Source of the DNA: CAWHJB01 sp963698715
GTDB taxonomy: Bacteria > Chloroflexota > Anaerolineae > Anaerolineales > UBA4823
DNA: 64,000 nt
Direction: 5' to 3'
NCBI GenBank assembly: GCA_963698715.1
Contig: CAVORW010000004.1
Span: forward strand, 558,001 to 622,000
Shown: positions 15,980 to 24,984 of the stretch, piece after piece
How the letters are laid out: each line of letters begins with the position of its first letter
Position numbering within the stretch: the stretch's first letter is position 1
Position numbers and translations under genes: made by a program
The notes under the pieces: model-generated
What the model was told of the DNA's origin: nothing
Databases searched by the model: none
The model's input: the letters and a program-made list of their open reading frames with translations, nothing else

Positions 15980-16363
15980 ATGAAAATCGCAATATCAGTA
16001 GATACAAACAATGAATTAGAGAGCGTTGTTGCTCACCACTTTGGGCGCTGTCCTTATTTTGCCATTGTGGATGTAGAAGGAACCGAGTTCAAAGCAGTGC
16101 AAGTGATCACTAACCCCTTTTATAACGGCCACCAACCTGGACAAGTCCCCGCATTTATCAAAGAGCAGAAAGCTGATGTGATGCTCAGCGGAGGCATGGG
16201 CGGTCGGGCAATCCAATTCTTTGAGCAGTTTGGTATCCAAGCCGCCACCGGTGCTACTGGCACAGTTCGCTCTGCCTTGGAAAGCTACCTGGGCGGCGAA
16301 TTACAGGGTGCAGCACCCTGCAAAGAGAGCGTCGAGCACGGCCACGATCATCACGATCATTAG
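15980..16363 (+). CDS. NifX/NafY-like dinitrogenase cofactor family protein 2
   Basis: 127 residues from ATG 15980, with AAGGAGA eight bases upstream; the frame extends to 15938 but without a better site. Family motifs: SVVAHHFGRCPYFAIVD, GQVPAFIKEQKADVMLSGGMGGRAIQFF, TGTVRSALESYLGGEL. The tail CKESVEHGHDHHDH is His/Cys rich and likely binds metal. It is a paralogue of the protein at 13502; two NifX-like proteins flank the two ATPases. Confidence 0.88.
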   Translation: MKIAISVDTNNELESVVAHHFGRCPYFAIVDVEGTEFKAVQVITNPFYNGHQPGQVPAFIKEQKADVMLSGGMGGRAIQFFEQFGIQAATGATGTVRSALESYLGGELQGAAPCKESVEHGHDHHDH

Positions 16364-16384
16364 CAGCCTATCGGTGTAGTAGAA

Positions 16385-16495
16385 ATGGAGGCAGGTGCAG
16401 TGTTGACTGCCGTGCGACAGGGCGCCAACTTCATTCAGGTTCACCGGGCAGAAGGGCATTTGGTGACGATGACCCAACCAGGGTCCCTATTATGA
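16385..16495 (+). CDS. Possible 36-residue peptide coupled to the radical SAM gene
   Basis: An ATG at 16385 opens a 36-codon frame (MEAGAVLTAVRQGANFIQV ...) whose stop overlaps the radical SAM start as ATGA, the same junction used elsewhere in this cluster. No family recognised and no strong ribosome site. It may only be chance in a 128-base gap. Confidence 0.25.
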   Translation: MEAGAVLTAVRQGANFIQVHRAEGHLVTMTQPGSLL

Positions 16496-17445
16496 AAGCT
16501 GTCTTCGGTCCGATCCCATCCAGAAGGTTGGGACAGTCTTTAGGGATTGATCCGATCCCTCTAAAAACATGCAATTGGAATTGCGTTTACTGCCAGCTGG
16601 GGCGTTCGCGCCCGATGACGAATGTACGCAAGGAATATGTTGATCCAAATCTCGTATTGGCGCAAGTAAGTTCAGTGCTGGATGCGCATGCGCCGGGCGA
16701 AATTGATTGGCTGACCTTTGTTGGTTCTGGAGAACCGACCCTGAATTCCAGTTTAGGGGAGATGATTCGCGCGGTGAAGGCACTGACTGATATCCCGGTG
16801 GCGGTGATCACCAATGGCGCTTTACTGTTTCTCCCCGAAGTCCGCGAGGATTTACTGAGCGCGGATGCTGTTTTGCCCTCGCTAGATGCTGGCAGTGCTG
16901 CTGTTTATAAGAAAATCAACCGCCCGCATCCAGGTGTGCCCTTCGACCGAGTATTCGCTGGATTAGCCGCTTTCAGGCAGGTCTACCAGGGAAAGCTGTG
17001 GGTCGAGATTATGATGGTGCGTGGTGTCAACGATACCGAGCCGATCCTTAGAGAGATTGCCAGAGTTATCACGCAAATCGATCCGGACGAAGTTCATATC
17101 AACCAACCGATCCGCCCACCGGCTGAAAACTGGGTGCAGCCTACAGATGCAGAAGGTTTGCTGCGTGTCAGGGCAATTCTGGGCGAAAAAGTGCACATTT
17201 TTACCTATCCCAAAGGCCATTTCGAACTCGGACAATTTGAGAACGTAGTTGAGGCGGTGTTGACGATTATCACTCGCCATCCAATGCGCCAGTCTGAACT
17301 AGAGCGTACCTTGCAGGATTGGGGCAAAGAAGAAATCAACCAGGCATTGCATAAATTGAAGTCCAGCGGCCGTGCCCAGATCGTTGAGCGCTATGGTACC
17401 CACTTTTGGAGCGCAGCCTCTTCATACTATCCGGAAACAGGCTAA
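16492..17445 (+). CDS. Radical SAM protein (COG0731 type)
   Basis: 317 residues. The SAM-cluster motif CNWNCVYC (C27, C31, C34) follows the N-terminal FGPIPSRRLGQSLGIDPIP signature typical of this group, and GSGEPTLN is the SAM-binding GGE-like motif. After the barrel comes a winged-helix-like end (about 255-305: HPMRQSELERTLQDWGKEEINQALHKLKSSGRAQIVERYGTHFW). Substrate unknown; the group is related to wybutosine/TYW1-like and other modification enzymes. Clustered with cofactor-transfer proteins, which suggests a role in cofactor or metal centre assembly. Confidence 0.85.
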   Translation: MKAVFGPIPSRRLGQSLGIDPIPLKTCNWNCVYCQLGRSRPMTNVRKEYVDPNLVLAQVSSVLDAHAPGEIDWLTFVGSGEPTLNSSLGEMIRAVKALTDIPVAVITNGALLFLPEVREDLLSADAVLPSLDAGSAAVYKKINRPHPGVPFDRVFAGLAAFRQVYQGKLWVEIMMVRGVNDTEPILREIARVITQIDPDEVHINQPIRPPAENWVQPTDAEGLLRVRAILGEKVHIFTYPKGHFELGQFENVVEAVLTIITRHPMRQSELERTLQDWGKEEINQALHKLKSSGRAQIVERYGTHFWSAASSYYPETG

Positions 17446-17533
17446 ACCGAACCATCCGGTGACGATTTCACAGGAATTCGCTTGCCTTTGAGGATACAGA
17501 TCTGATAGGCTGGCGATTTCCATCTTAAAGCAT

Positions 17534-17542
17534 TGTTATAAT
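17534..17542 (+). promoter_or_regulatory. Extended -10 promoter (TGTTATAAT)
   Basis: Exact TGn-TATAAT 33 bases before ATG 17575. No clear -35. Confidence 0.6.
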
Positions 17543-17574
17543 CACCCCCAATCAGCCTTGTTCTGGACGCTAGC

Positions 17575-18733
17575 ATGAGAAATCACCCACCTGCCCAAAG
17601 TTATCAGACTCCATCCGGTTCCATCGGCCAAAAGATAAACGATTTATTTAATAAGCCTGCCAATCAGTTGGCCCTTTATGCGTTAGTTATTATTTTAACT
17701 GGCGTTGTACTTTACTTTTTCTATGCTTTTATGCTCCAAATCCCCATCGAAGGCACTTCCCTGGCTTTAGACTGGATAGGTTTATGGAAAGGTCTTTATC
17801 ACACTGTCCCGATCTATGGCAACGACACCGGTCTGCGCATCGCTCCATGGAGCCTGTGGGCGATCTGGCCCATTGGACAGCTTCCATTTCATGCCAGTTG
17901 GGCTGTGCTAAGCATACTGACGTTGTTCAGCATGATTTTCAGCGTTCCTTTTTCCGAAGACAGAAAATGGCTTTGGGTCGTCAGTATTTTCTTGTTGGTG
18001 ACTTCCTATTTTTCAGTTCGACACCTCGCAGATGGAAATCTGGAAGGCGTGATGATTGCCGGCTTCATATTGTTATTGGCTGGATTTAGCAAACAAAAAC
18101 CGGCTCTGCTTGCCTTGGGGCTTTTGCTAGCAACTGCCAAGGTGCAAGAGGCATGGTTATTCATGCTCGTTTTTGGGGTTTATCTGCTGCCGCGCCTGGA
18201 AATCGGAACAATGGATGCGCACACTGTTTTGGGTGGCAGTTGCAGCAATACCTTCCATTTTGTGGTTTGGGACTGACTGGATATTCGGGGCAACCGCGAT
18301 CCTTGAGAGGGGCAGTATCATGGACAGCAGTCTTTGGTCCACAGCCTCGCGCCTGGGTGTAACACCATTTTGGGCAGCAGGCTTTTGGGTGGTCGTTTTT
18401 ATCGCTACCCTATGGGTAGCTCTTCGGACCGATTTGTCTATCAGCCGGGAAAAAGCCGGGATGCTGATCGCAGCCTCTCTGATATTATCCCCTTACACTG
18501 CCGGAAATTCTTTCTTAACCGTTCTTGCGATCGGTATTATTCCCCTGCTTCAAAAAAATTTGATCTTGGGCGCTGCGTTGATCATTCTCATCGATGCGCT
18601 TTATTTTGTGAGTCCAGATTTGATTTTTAATTGGAGCGCTACCTACATTTGTGGTTTGCTGATTATTACCTGGTTGGTACTGCTGGCGCGCGTTTATAGC
18701 TCTTTTTTATATTTTAGACCATCTATTTCATAG
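17575..18733 (+). pseudogene. Polytopic membrane protein (glycosyltransferase 87-like), frameshifted
   Basis: The first frame (17575 to 18276) gives about 205 residues of hydrophobic protein with helices at about 30-52, 65-80, 95-110, 115-130, 140-155 and 160-180, and a GTSLALDWIGLWKGLYH segment like the DUF2029/GT87 mannosyltransferase group. Near 18195-18220 the homologous hydrophobic sequence continues one frame over (MRTLFWVAVAAIPSILWFGTDW ...) to the stop at 18733. One inserted base, or two lost, explains it. Whether this is decay or a sequence error cannot be told here. Family call is weak; the membrane nature is clear. Confidence 0.6.
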
Positions 18734-18822
18734 CAGCATTCTCTTAAGAGATATAAGGGTACTAAAGTCTGTAGAATATTTTTTCGCGCGCCTTTCCGAG
18801 AGAGCAATAATCAGGCTGGAGT

Positions 18823-18876
18823 CCCAGAATTGGGGGTGTGAGCGTGAAACCGCACGTTTACACCCCCAATTCTGGG
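18823..18876. repeat. Intergenic long-hairpin element B
   Basis: 24-bp stem with only two G-U pairs (18823-18846 with 18853-18876), loop AAACCG. Shares the arm core TTGGGGGTGTGAGCGTG with element H at 60.4 kb. It lies 55 bases upstream of the pirin promoter. Confidence 0.8.
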
Positions 18877-18930
18877 GTACCACCCCAGCAATTCCTAAAG
18901 ACCCAACAATTAAAATGGGGGCTTTCCCTC

Positions 18931-18939
18931 TGTTATAAT
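18931..18939 (+). promoter_or_regulatory. Extended -10 promoter of the pirin gene (TGTTATAAT)
   Basis: TGn-TATAAT 39 bases before ATG 18978; AAAGGA ribosome site in between. No -35 match. Confidence 0.65.
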
Positions 18940-18977
18940 ACCGACAATTATCACCTTTTTCTAAAGGATTTACAGCT

Positions 18978-19838
18978 ATGGAAAACACCCGAAATCTTAA
19001 ACAGGTCATCGAACCGCAATATGTTATTGAAGGCGCAGGAGTGCTTTTACGGCGGTCCTTTGGCCCGCACCGCGACAACCTGTTTGACCCCTTTTTACTC
19101 TTCGATCATTTCGCATTTAACGATCCGTTGGAAGGCCCGATCATGGGTTTCCCGACCCATCCCCATCGCGGCATTGAAACAGTCACCTACATGCTGGAGG
19201 GTAACGTCCGCCATCGCGACAGCCTGGGGAATATGGGCATCATCGGCCCCGGTGATGTGCAATGGATGACCAGCGGGCGCGGCATCATGCACGAAGAAAT
19301 GCCACGTCGCGGTCCAAGCGGCCTGATCACCGGCTTTCAGCTATGGGTTAACCTGCCGGCAGCCCAGAAAATGGGCCAGCCCCGTTATCAGGAAGTGGTT
19401 GCCAGCTCAATCCCAGCAATTGTAGAGAACGGAGTGAATGTTCGCGTGGTCGCCGGGGAATTCAAAGGAATAAAAGGCCCTGTTGCTGAAATCGCTGCCA
19501 AACCATTATATATGGATGTAACCCTGGAGCCTGGCGCCGCATTCAGCCTGTCGGTGCCGCAAGGGCACACACTGATCGCTTATGTCTTTGAGGGTGAAGG
19601 TCTGTTTGGAGCCGAGAAAGGCGGGCAAGGCGAATTTGTTGAATCAGTCCGTATGCTGACCTTTGAAGACGGCCACCGTTTTCACAGTCAGGCCGGCCCT
19701 GGCAAAAATCTTCGTTTCATGCTGATGGCAGGGGCGCCGTTCAAAGAACCAATTTTCCCCTATGGCCCATTTGTGATGAATACCCAGGCCGAGATCCAAC
19801 AGGCATTGAGCGATCTTCGCAATGGGACTTTTGTCTAG
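18978..19838 (+). CDS. Pirin-family cupin protein
   Basis: 286 residues. The pirin N-terminal cupin has its metal ligands: FPTHPHRGIETVTYMLEG (two His), then the HRDSLGN and GDVQWMTSGRGIMHEE motif (His, Glu). A second cupin follows (GAAFSLSVPQGHTLIAYVFEG). Pirins bind Fe or other metals; some are quercetin dioxygenases, others act as redox-linked regulators. Length is normal. It has its own promoter and stands as a single gene between hairpin elements B and C. Confidence 0.92.
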   Translation: MENTRNLKQVIEPQYVIEGAGVLLRRSFGPHRDNLFDPFLLFDHFAFNDPLEGPIMGFPTHPHRGIETVTYMLEGNVRHRDSLGNMGIIGPGDVQWMTSGRGIMHEEMPRRGPSGLITGFQLWVNLPAAQKMGQPRYQEVVASSIPAIVENGVNVRVVAGEFKGIKGPVAEIAAKPLYMDVTLEPGAAFSLSVPQGHTLIAYVFEGEGLFGAEKGGQGEFVESVRMLTFEDGHRFHSQAGPGKNLRFMLMAGAPFKEPIFPYGPFVMNTQAEIQQALSDLRNGTFV

Positions 19839-19903
19839 GGATAACTGTCGAAGTTCAATCTCTGTCCAGAATCAAAACAATTTACCCAAGTTATGTACCT
19901 TTC

Positions 19904-19943
19904 GCAATCGGGATGTGCGGCTGGAACCGCACATCCCGATTGC
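19904..19943. repeat. Intergenic long-hairpin element C
   Basis: Perfect 17-bp stem (GCAATCGGGATGTGCGG 19904-19920) with loop CTGGAA. 65 bases after the pirin stop and without a T-run; it could act as terminator, but it belongs by shape to the recurring hairpin family. Confidence 0.7.
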
Positions 19944-20059
19944 TATTAAAAATTATCTCTACAAACTTGACTGCTCCCCTTTTATCAGCCGTTTGGGAAT
20001 CTCTGATCACAGATTTCTCAAGAGCCCATTATTTCCAGTCACATATAATTGGACAATAA

Positions 20060-20068
20060 TGGTATAAT
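20060..20068 (+). promoter_or_regulatory. Extended -10 promoter (TGGTATAAT) of the PAS-UbiA gene
   Basis: TGn-TATAAT, 124 bases before the ATG at 20193. A second TATAAT lies at 20044-20049. The leader of over 100 bases contains no recognised RNA element. Confidence 0.55.
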
Positions 20069-20192
20069 TTATGGCGGTTGCGCCGGTCAGGTTAAGAGAG
20101 ATAGGCGCATACAGTTCTTTTCCTGCAGCCAGTCCGTAAGTCTAGTTGAGTAATATCTTGCTTACCAATTTCCGATTTTAAAGGCAGGTAAT

Positions 20193-21506
20193 ATGGCACC
20201 CACTAAATCACCCCAAAAGTTAAAATCTGTGATCACCTGTGACATGGAAGGCCGGATTGAGACTTTTAACCCCGGCGCGGAACGGCTTTTTGGCTATAAG
20301 CCCGAAGAAGTAATCGGCAAGAAGCGGGTCTCTCTCTTCTCGCCCGGCCTGACAGTACTCGGGCACGTGCCCAACTGGCTGAAGATTGCCAGTGAAGAGG
20401 GCGAATACAAATCCACAACGGTTTTCATTAACCGGGAAGGCACACCCATTCCAGCCCGGTTCCGCATAACGCCTACTTTCCGCGATGGACAGCAGATTGG
20501 CTACTGCGGCGTGACCGAAGAGATCGAAAATATTGACCCAAAAGAAGTATCTCCTCATATCAGTCTTTCGACTCGTATCTTCGCCTGGCTGGTGATCACA
20601 AGGGCGCCTTTCTTGACTGCCATCCTGATCCCCATCCTGGTCGGGGCTGCCTGGGTAGCCTACAACCGGGCAGGTGGGGCTTTTCCAACCCTGCAATTTT
20701 GGGCCACGCTGCTGGCTGGGATATTTCTCCATGTTGCCGCCAATACGTTCAACGACTATTTCGACTGGACAAGCGGCACCGATAAAGCCAACAACAATTA
20801 TTTCCAGCCATACTCCGGCGGCAGCCGCTCGATCGAGCTGGGCTTGATCAACGAAAAGTCCCTATTCAAGGTAGCTTTGATTTCTCTGCTTATATCGGCA
20901 GGCCTGGGAATTTTTCTGGCCGCGACCAGTGGTATCGGCGTATTGCTCTTTGGCTTGTTCGGAGCCTTCTCAGCTTACTTCTATACTGCCCCGCCGTTGC
21001 GGCTGGCAGCTCGCCGCGGCCTGGGAGAACTATTCGTTGGACTAAATTTTGGCCCACTGGCAACCGCAGGAACTGTGTATGCGATGACAGGACAAATCGG
21101 ACTGGCCGATTTCCTGGTAGGCGTCCCTGTAGGCTTGCTGACAACCGCCATCCTGTGGATCAACCAATTTCCGGATGCCGAATCCGATCAACGGGCAGGC
21201 AAGATAAACCTGGTGGTTGTGCTTGGTAAAAAACGAGCCCGCTGGGGATTCCTGATGCTGCTGGCTGCTACATTCGGCCTGAGTCTTTATTGGCTGGTGA
21301 GCGGTGTGCTGCCGCTGGGCGCAATCCTCATCCTGGGAGGTCTGCCTTTAGCCTGGAATGCAGGCCGCATCGCCCTGCAAGAATATGACCAGCGGACCCT
21401 GGTGCGTGCCAATGCTGTAACCATCCAGCTGCAACTAGTTGCCGGCTTATTAATGGCCGCTGGACTGCTTTTCAGTGAACAAATCAGCCGATTTGTCTTG
21501 AGATAG
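20193..21506 (+). CDS. PAS domain fused to a UbiA-type prenyltransferase (MenA-like)
   Basis: 437 residues. Residues 8-112 are a PAS domain: VITCDMEGRIETFNPGAERLFGY, EVIGK, the FINREGTPIPARFRITP strand and GYCGVTEEI end. Residues about 125-437 are an integral membrane UbiA prenyltransferase with eight or so helices and both Asp motifs, NDYFDWTSGTD (187-197) and DAESDQ (328-333). The NDYFDxxSGTD form is that of MenA, which prenylates 1,4-dihydroxy-2-naphthoate in menaquinone synthesis. The join is in one frame without a gap and the start has AAGGCAGG nearby. A cytosolic sensor directly attached to a membrane prenyltransferase suggests redox or ligand control of quinone synthesis, an inference. 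No other men genes are in the window. Confidence 0.85.
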   Translation: MAPTKSPQKLKSVITCDMEGRIETFNPGAERLFGYKPEEVIGKKRVSLFSPGLTVLGHVPNWLKIASEEGEYKSTTVFINREGTPIPARFRITPTFRDGQQIGYCGVTEEIENIDPKEVSPHISLSTRIFAWLVITRAPFLTAILIPILVGAAWVAYNRAGGAFPTLQFWATLLAGIFLHVAANTFNDYFDWTSGTDKANNNYFQPYSGGSRSIELGLINEKSLFKVALISLLISAGLGIFLAATSGIGVLLFGLFGAFSAYFYTAPPLRLAARRGLGELFVGLNFGPLATAGTVYAMTGQIGLADFLVGVPVGLLTTAILWINQFPDAESDQRAGKINLVVVLGKKRARWGFLMLLAATFGLSLYWLVSGVLPLGAILILGGLPLAWNAGRIALQEYDQRTLVRANAVTIQLQLVAGLLMAAGLLFSEQISRFVLR

Positions 21507-21525
21507 TAATCAATTGTCCAGAAAC

Positions 21526-21567
21526 ACTAAAACAGGCCCGCCGATACGCGTGCGGGCCTGTTTTAGT
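21526..21567. terminator. Bidirectional terminator between convergent genes
   Basis: Perfect 16-bp stem (ACTAAAACAGGCCCGC / complement), 10-base loop; T-run on one side and A-run on the other, so it serves both the PAS-UbiA gene and the SDR gene. Confidence 0.85.
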
Positions 21568-21582
21568 TAAATCTAACTGCTG

Positions 21583-23043
21583 TTAGCTTACTTCGGTTTC
21601 TTCGGCCAGCTTTGCCAACCTCCGGATCAAACCGGAGAAAATGAGACTATGGATTGGATACAGAACATACCAGTATAAGAATCCACTCAGTCCTTTGGGG
21701 GCAAAGAAAGCAGTCTGGATTAACATGGACTCATCCTGGTCAGTTAAGTCAACCTCAAATTGCAGCCAGGCGCGACCCGGAACCTTCATTTCTGCGCGCA
21801 GGCGCACTGAATGTCCAGGGTCAACCGCCTCCACCCGCCAGAAATCTAACGCATCCCCAACCCGCAACTCCGTGGGATGCCTGCGGCCCCGGCGAAAACC
21901 AACCCCGCCAACCAGGCGATCCAAAATGCCGCGCACTCTCCAAGCCCAATTCATGTAGAGCCAGCCCTGATCGCCTCCCAGACGTGTAAACGCCGCATAC
22001 ACTCGTTGCGGCAGAGCTGCCACCAAACGCTGGCGGCGCTCGACGACCATGCCTTCTTTGAATTTCAACGCTGCTGCAGAGACTTTGCCTGGGCTGCTAA
22101 CTAGAGCATCGCTCCAGGTAGTTTCAATATGGCTGGCTTCCAAACGCTCGAGTGCTAATTTCACGGCTTCTTTGTAACTCAAGGGTTTGATCATGGGGAA
22201 CATTTCAACGGCGCGGCTATTGCGAACGACCACTTCATTTCGCAGCCCGGCAATCAGTGGGCCGGCAATTTTGGATGGTATCGGTGTCATCCAGTGCACC
22301 CAATAAGAAGAGAGGCGCGGCGTCAGAACCGGAACAGGGACCAACCAACGCCTCAGCCCACGGACACTGGCATACTGAAGCATCATCTCACCGTAAGTAA
22401 GTATGTCCTTGCCACCAATATCAATGATAGCCCCTTCACTGGCCGGGGTAATCAAAGCTTCTTTCAGATAAGACAGTACGTCTCGAATAGCAATTGGCTG
22501 GACGCGTGTGTAAACCCACTGCGGGCAAATCATTACGGGCAGGAGTTCTGTCAGGTAGCGTATCATTTCAAATGATACACTGCCTGAACCGACAATGATG
22601 GCAGCTCGAAATTCGGTGATGGGAACCCCACTCTGGCGCAAAGTTTCGCCAGTTTGTTGTCGGGAACGCAGGTGCTCAGACAGCGGCGCGTCTGGATCGC
22701 CCAACCCTCCCAGGTAAATAATCCTTTTTACATTGGCCTCGCTGGCTGCCTGGCTAAAATTTCTGGCAGCTGCAAGATCTTGTTGATGAAAGTCAGGACT
22801 GTCCATCATACTATGAATTAGGTAATATGCCGTGCTGACGTCCTGCAGCGCTGCTTTCAAACTCGCATGGTCAAAAACATCACCTTCACACACTTCAACC
22901 AATCTATACCAGGAACGGCCTTGCAACCGTTGGCTGTCTCGTACGAGCACCCTGGTCTTATAACCTGCCTCCAGTAAACGGGGCACCAGCCGGCCTCCAA
23001 TATAACCAGATGCACCCGTCACCAGAATAAGCTGTTCTGCCAT
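21583..23043 (-). CDS. SDR-family NAD(P)-binding protein with DUF2867 domain
   Basis: 486 residues. The atypical SDR part (1-300) has the Rossmann motif VTGASGYIGGRLVPRLL and RVLVRD, with YLIHSM, IYLGGLG and FRAAIIVGSGS, as in YbjT-like proteins. The C-terminal DUF2867 (about 330-480) is a START/SRPBCC-like fold ending in FLYWYVLYPIHSLIFSGLIRRLAKLAE. The same two-domain arrangement is common in uncharacterised bacterial proteins; substrate unknown, perhaps a hydrophobic molecule. Monocistronic, start ATG 23043. Confidence 0.88.
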   Translation of the reverse strand: MAEQLILVTGASGYIGGRLVPRLLEAGYKTRVLVRDSQRLQGRSWYRLVEVCEGDVFDHASLKAALQDVSTAYYLIHSMMDSPDFHQQDLAAARNFSQAASEANVKRIIYLGGLGDPDAPLSEHLRSRQQTGETLRQSGVPITEFRAAIIVGSGSVSFEMIRYLTELLPVMICPQWVYTRVQPIAIRDVLSYLKEALITPASEGAIIDIGGKDILTYGEMMLQYASVRGLRRWLVPVPVLTPRLSSYWVHWMTPIPSKIAGPLIAGLRNEVVVRNSRAVEMFPMIKPLSYKEAVKLALERLEASHIETTWSDALVSSPGKVSAAALKFKEGMVVERRQRLVAALPQRVYAAFTRLGGDQGWLYMNWAWRVRGILDRLVGGVGFRRGRRHPTELRVGDALDFWRVEAVDPGHSVRLRAEMKVPGRAWLQFEVDLTDQDESMLIQTAFFAPKGLSGFLYWYVLYPIHSLIFSGLIRRLAKLAEETEVS

Positions 23044-23369
23044 CCTGTTGCCTCACTTTGTAGGGCTGATAATGTCTATCAGGTAACTCCAAACCTGGCG
23101 ATCATTTCACCATAGTTCCATATCTCCGGGATTTCAATTGTACATGATCAGGGCGGTTCAAACATGGCCAAAATTGGGGCTATCGACAGTTCTCTATTGC
23201 GATTACCCTAATCTCTACCGCAGATTACCCCGCCGCCGCATAAAACCTGGTGTAAAATACACCCAGCATTTACCCATAAACACGATATTTCGGATCGCCC
23301 ATCAATAGTGCTACAAAGTTCAGCCACTCAGGCATTTCAAATTGTATTTAACCAGATTGGAGGTGGTGT

Positions 23370-23900
23370 ATGTCGATTGAACAATCAAGAGCAAAAGTGG
23401 TTGCCAGCATCTGGCAGGCAATTGCTCAAAGCGAAGTAAACCTGTCTTCGATACCGCAAACCGAACAGGACAAACTGGTCAATAAGATTGCCGACACATT
23501 GCTGATCACCCTGAATGATATTTTGGACGATATTCCATCTGCTCTGCCGGTTGAAGCCGATGATGAAGAGGATGAGAAAACGCTTTGGAACGGTCGTCCC
23601 TTCCTTTCGCTGGTGGAAACTTACGTCTTAACCACGGATCGTATTAAAATCGTCAAAGGGTTGCTCTCCCGCGATATCGAAAATTACGAATTAATCAGGA
23701 TTCAGGATATTGACATCTCGCAAGCGGTGAGCGAGCGCATCTTAGGGTTGGGCGACATCACCCTGCGCGGGCAGGATGCATCCAAACCGACGATTGTGCT
23801 GCGCAACGTCTCAAAACCAGAAGAAGTTTATGAAATAATCAGGAAGGCCTGGCTGGAAGCGCGCAAACGACACGGGCTGCAGTTTCGCGAGTATATGTAG
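23370..23900 (+). CDS. Bacterial PH-domain protein
   Basis: 176 residues. Residues 1-70 are helical and acidic (VEADDEEDEK). Residues 72-170 form a bacterial PH domain (DUF304-like): LWNGRPFLSLVETYVLTTDRIKIVKGLLSRDIENYELIRIQDIDI, GDITLRGQD and the closing helix YEIIRKAWLEARKR. No membrane segment. GGAGGTG precedes ATG 23370, and a TGTAAAAT at 23251-23258 is a possible -10. In the 326-base gap upstream I see nothing else. Function unknown; ends against a bidirectional terminator. Confidence 0.75.
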   Translation: MSIEQSRAKVVASIWQAIAQSEVNLSSIPQTEQDKLVNKIADTLLITLNDILDDIPSALPVEADDEEDEKTLWNGRPFLSLVETYVLTTDRIKIVKGLLSRDIENYELIRIQDIDISQAVSERILGLGDITLRGQDASKPTIVLRNVSKPEEVYEIIRKAWLEARKRHGLQFREYM

Positions 23901-23983
23901 ATCAGGTCAGTGCTCGAAAAAGAAGATCCGCCCACAATACCGGGTGGCAATCCACCGATAACATTCCAGGCCTGAAGGTAAAG

Positions 23984-24027
23984 TCAAAGCAGGGCCAGGG
24001 CAGAAAACCGCCCTGGCCCTGCTTTGA
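23984..24027. terminator. Bidirectional terminator between convergent genes
   Basis: Perfect 18-bp stem (TCAAAGCAGGGCCAGGGC / complement) with an 8-base loop, between the PH-domain gene and the lipoprotein gene facing it. Confidence 0.85.
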
Positions 24028-24077
24028 TATTTCACTTGCTGAACACATGGACAAAAAAAACTTGCTGCCTGCGAGTT

Positions 24078-24923
24078 CTATGGCCATGGAATGGGAATCG
24101 GATCAACATAACCGTGTTTTTCGACGGTGTAGATCTGGCCATTGGAAGACATGGCACAACCGCGTTCATCCGTAAACTCGTAATACGTATTATCCGTATG
24201 GACTGCTACTGTCACCAAATTGCCGCCCTGACAGAGAGTTGCCTCGATCAAGTAGCCACGATCATCATCTACCGTCATACGCACACGCTGCCAGCTAACC
24301 CGGACCTGGCTACCATCCCGCTTGGTCCGAACATTCTGAGGTGGGCCATATAAAGCATTTGCGCGCGGCAGCCTGGTTTGGACAACCGGCGCCAATTTGA
24401 GATCGCCTTGAACTTCAACAACCGAAGCAGAAACCCAACAATGACGATCTAGGTTTTCTGGCTTGATCCATAACCAGCTACCAGAATAATTGCGCCCATC
24501 TACCAGCCCGGTGTCGCCTGCATACACACCATGTGAATAGAGATAAGCCTTTCCAGGACCATAACGGCAGAATGCCTGCATCAACGCAATTGTCAGGGGG
24601 ACTCCCAGGGTTGGCGTTGGAGCTGCCGTTGGAGTTACCGTTAGGGTAGGTGTCTCGGTTGGAAAGGGTGTGTCTGTCGCAGGGCTTGTAGCGGTTGGCG
24701 TAACCGTGCTGCTGGCACTTGGACTTACCCAAGGCGTGGAGGTTTGCGAAGGTAGCGGCCTTGGCGGTGGCAGCTCCGGAGCAGCTGCCTGACAGCCTGC
24801 CAGCAAGACACACAGCCCAAACAAGCCCGTATAAAATATTATTGCTTTCCGGATGAGGAAACTATTGAGCGACAAGTTATTAATCGGTTTCCAGGTCAGG
24901 TTGAATGTTTGTCTGCATGACAC
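24078..24923 (-). CDS. Lipoprotein with SH3-like and FN3-like domains
   Basis: 281 residues as read from 24923. The lipobox LLAGC ends a signal peptide, but the part before it is long (44 residues), so an internal TTG (24875) may be the real start. A Thr/Pro/Ser spacer (about 50-105) follows. Then an SH3-like segment (AFCRYGPGKAYLYSHGVYAGD ... WLWIKPENLDRHCWVSASVVEV) and a fibronectin-like end (PQNVRTKRDGSQVRVSWQRVRM ...). This layout is common in Anaerolineae surface lipoproteins. It likely binds envelope polymers; no enzyme motif. Confidence 0.75.
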   Translation of the reverse strand: MSCRQTFNLTWKPINNLSLNSFLIRKAIIFYTGLFGLCVLLAGCQAAAPELPPPRPLPSQTSTPWVSPSASSTVTPTATSPATDTPFPTETPTLTVTPTAAPTPTLGVPLTIALMQAFCRYGPGKAYLYSHGVYAGDTGLVDGRNYSGSWLWIKPENLDRHCWVSASVVEVQGDLKLAPVVQTRLPRANALYGPPQNVRTKRDGSQVRVSWQRVRMTVDDDRGYLIEATLCQGGNLVTVAVHTDNTYYEFTDERGCAMSSNGQIYTVEKHGYVDPIPIPWP

Positions 24924-24984
24924 TCTGGTAAATTAGCTGGCGTTCTTAAATGGTCGCCAGCGATTTCACCCTGAAGATATAAGC

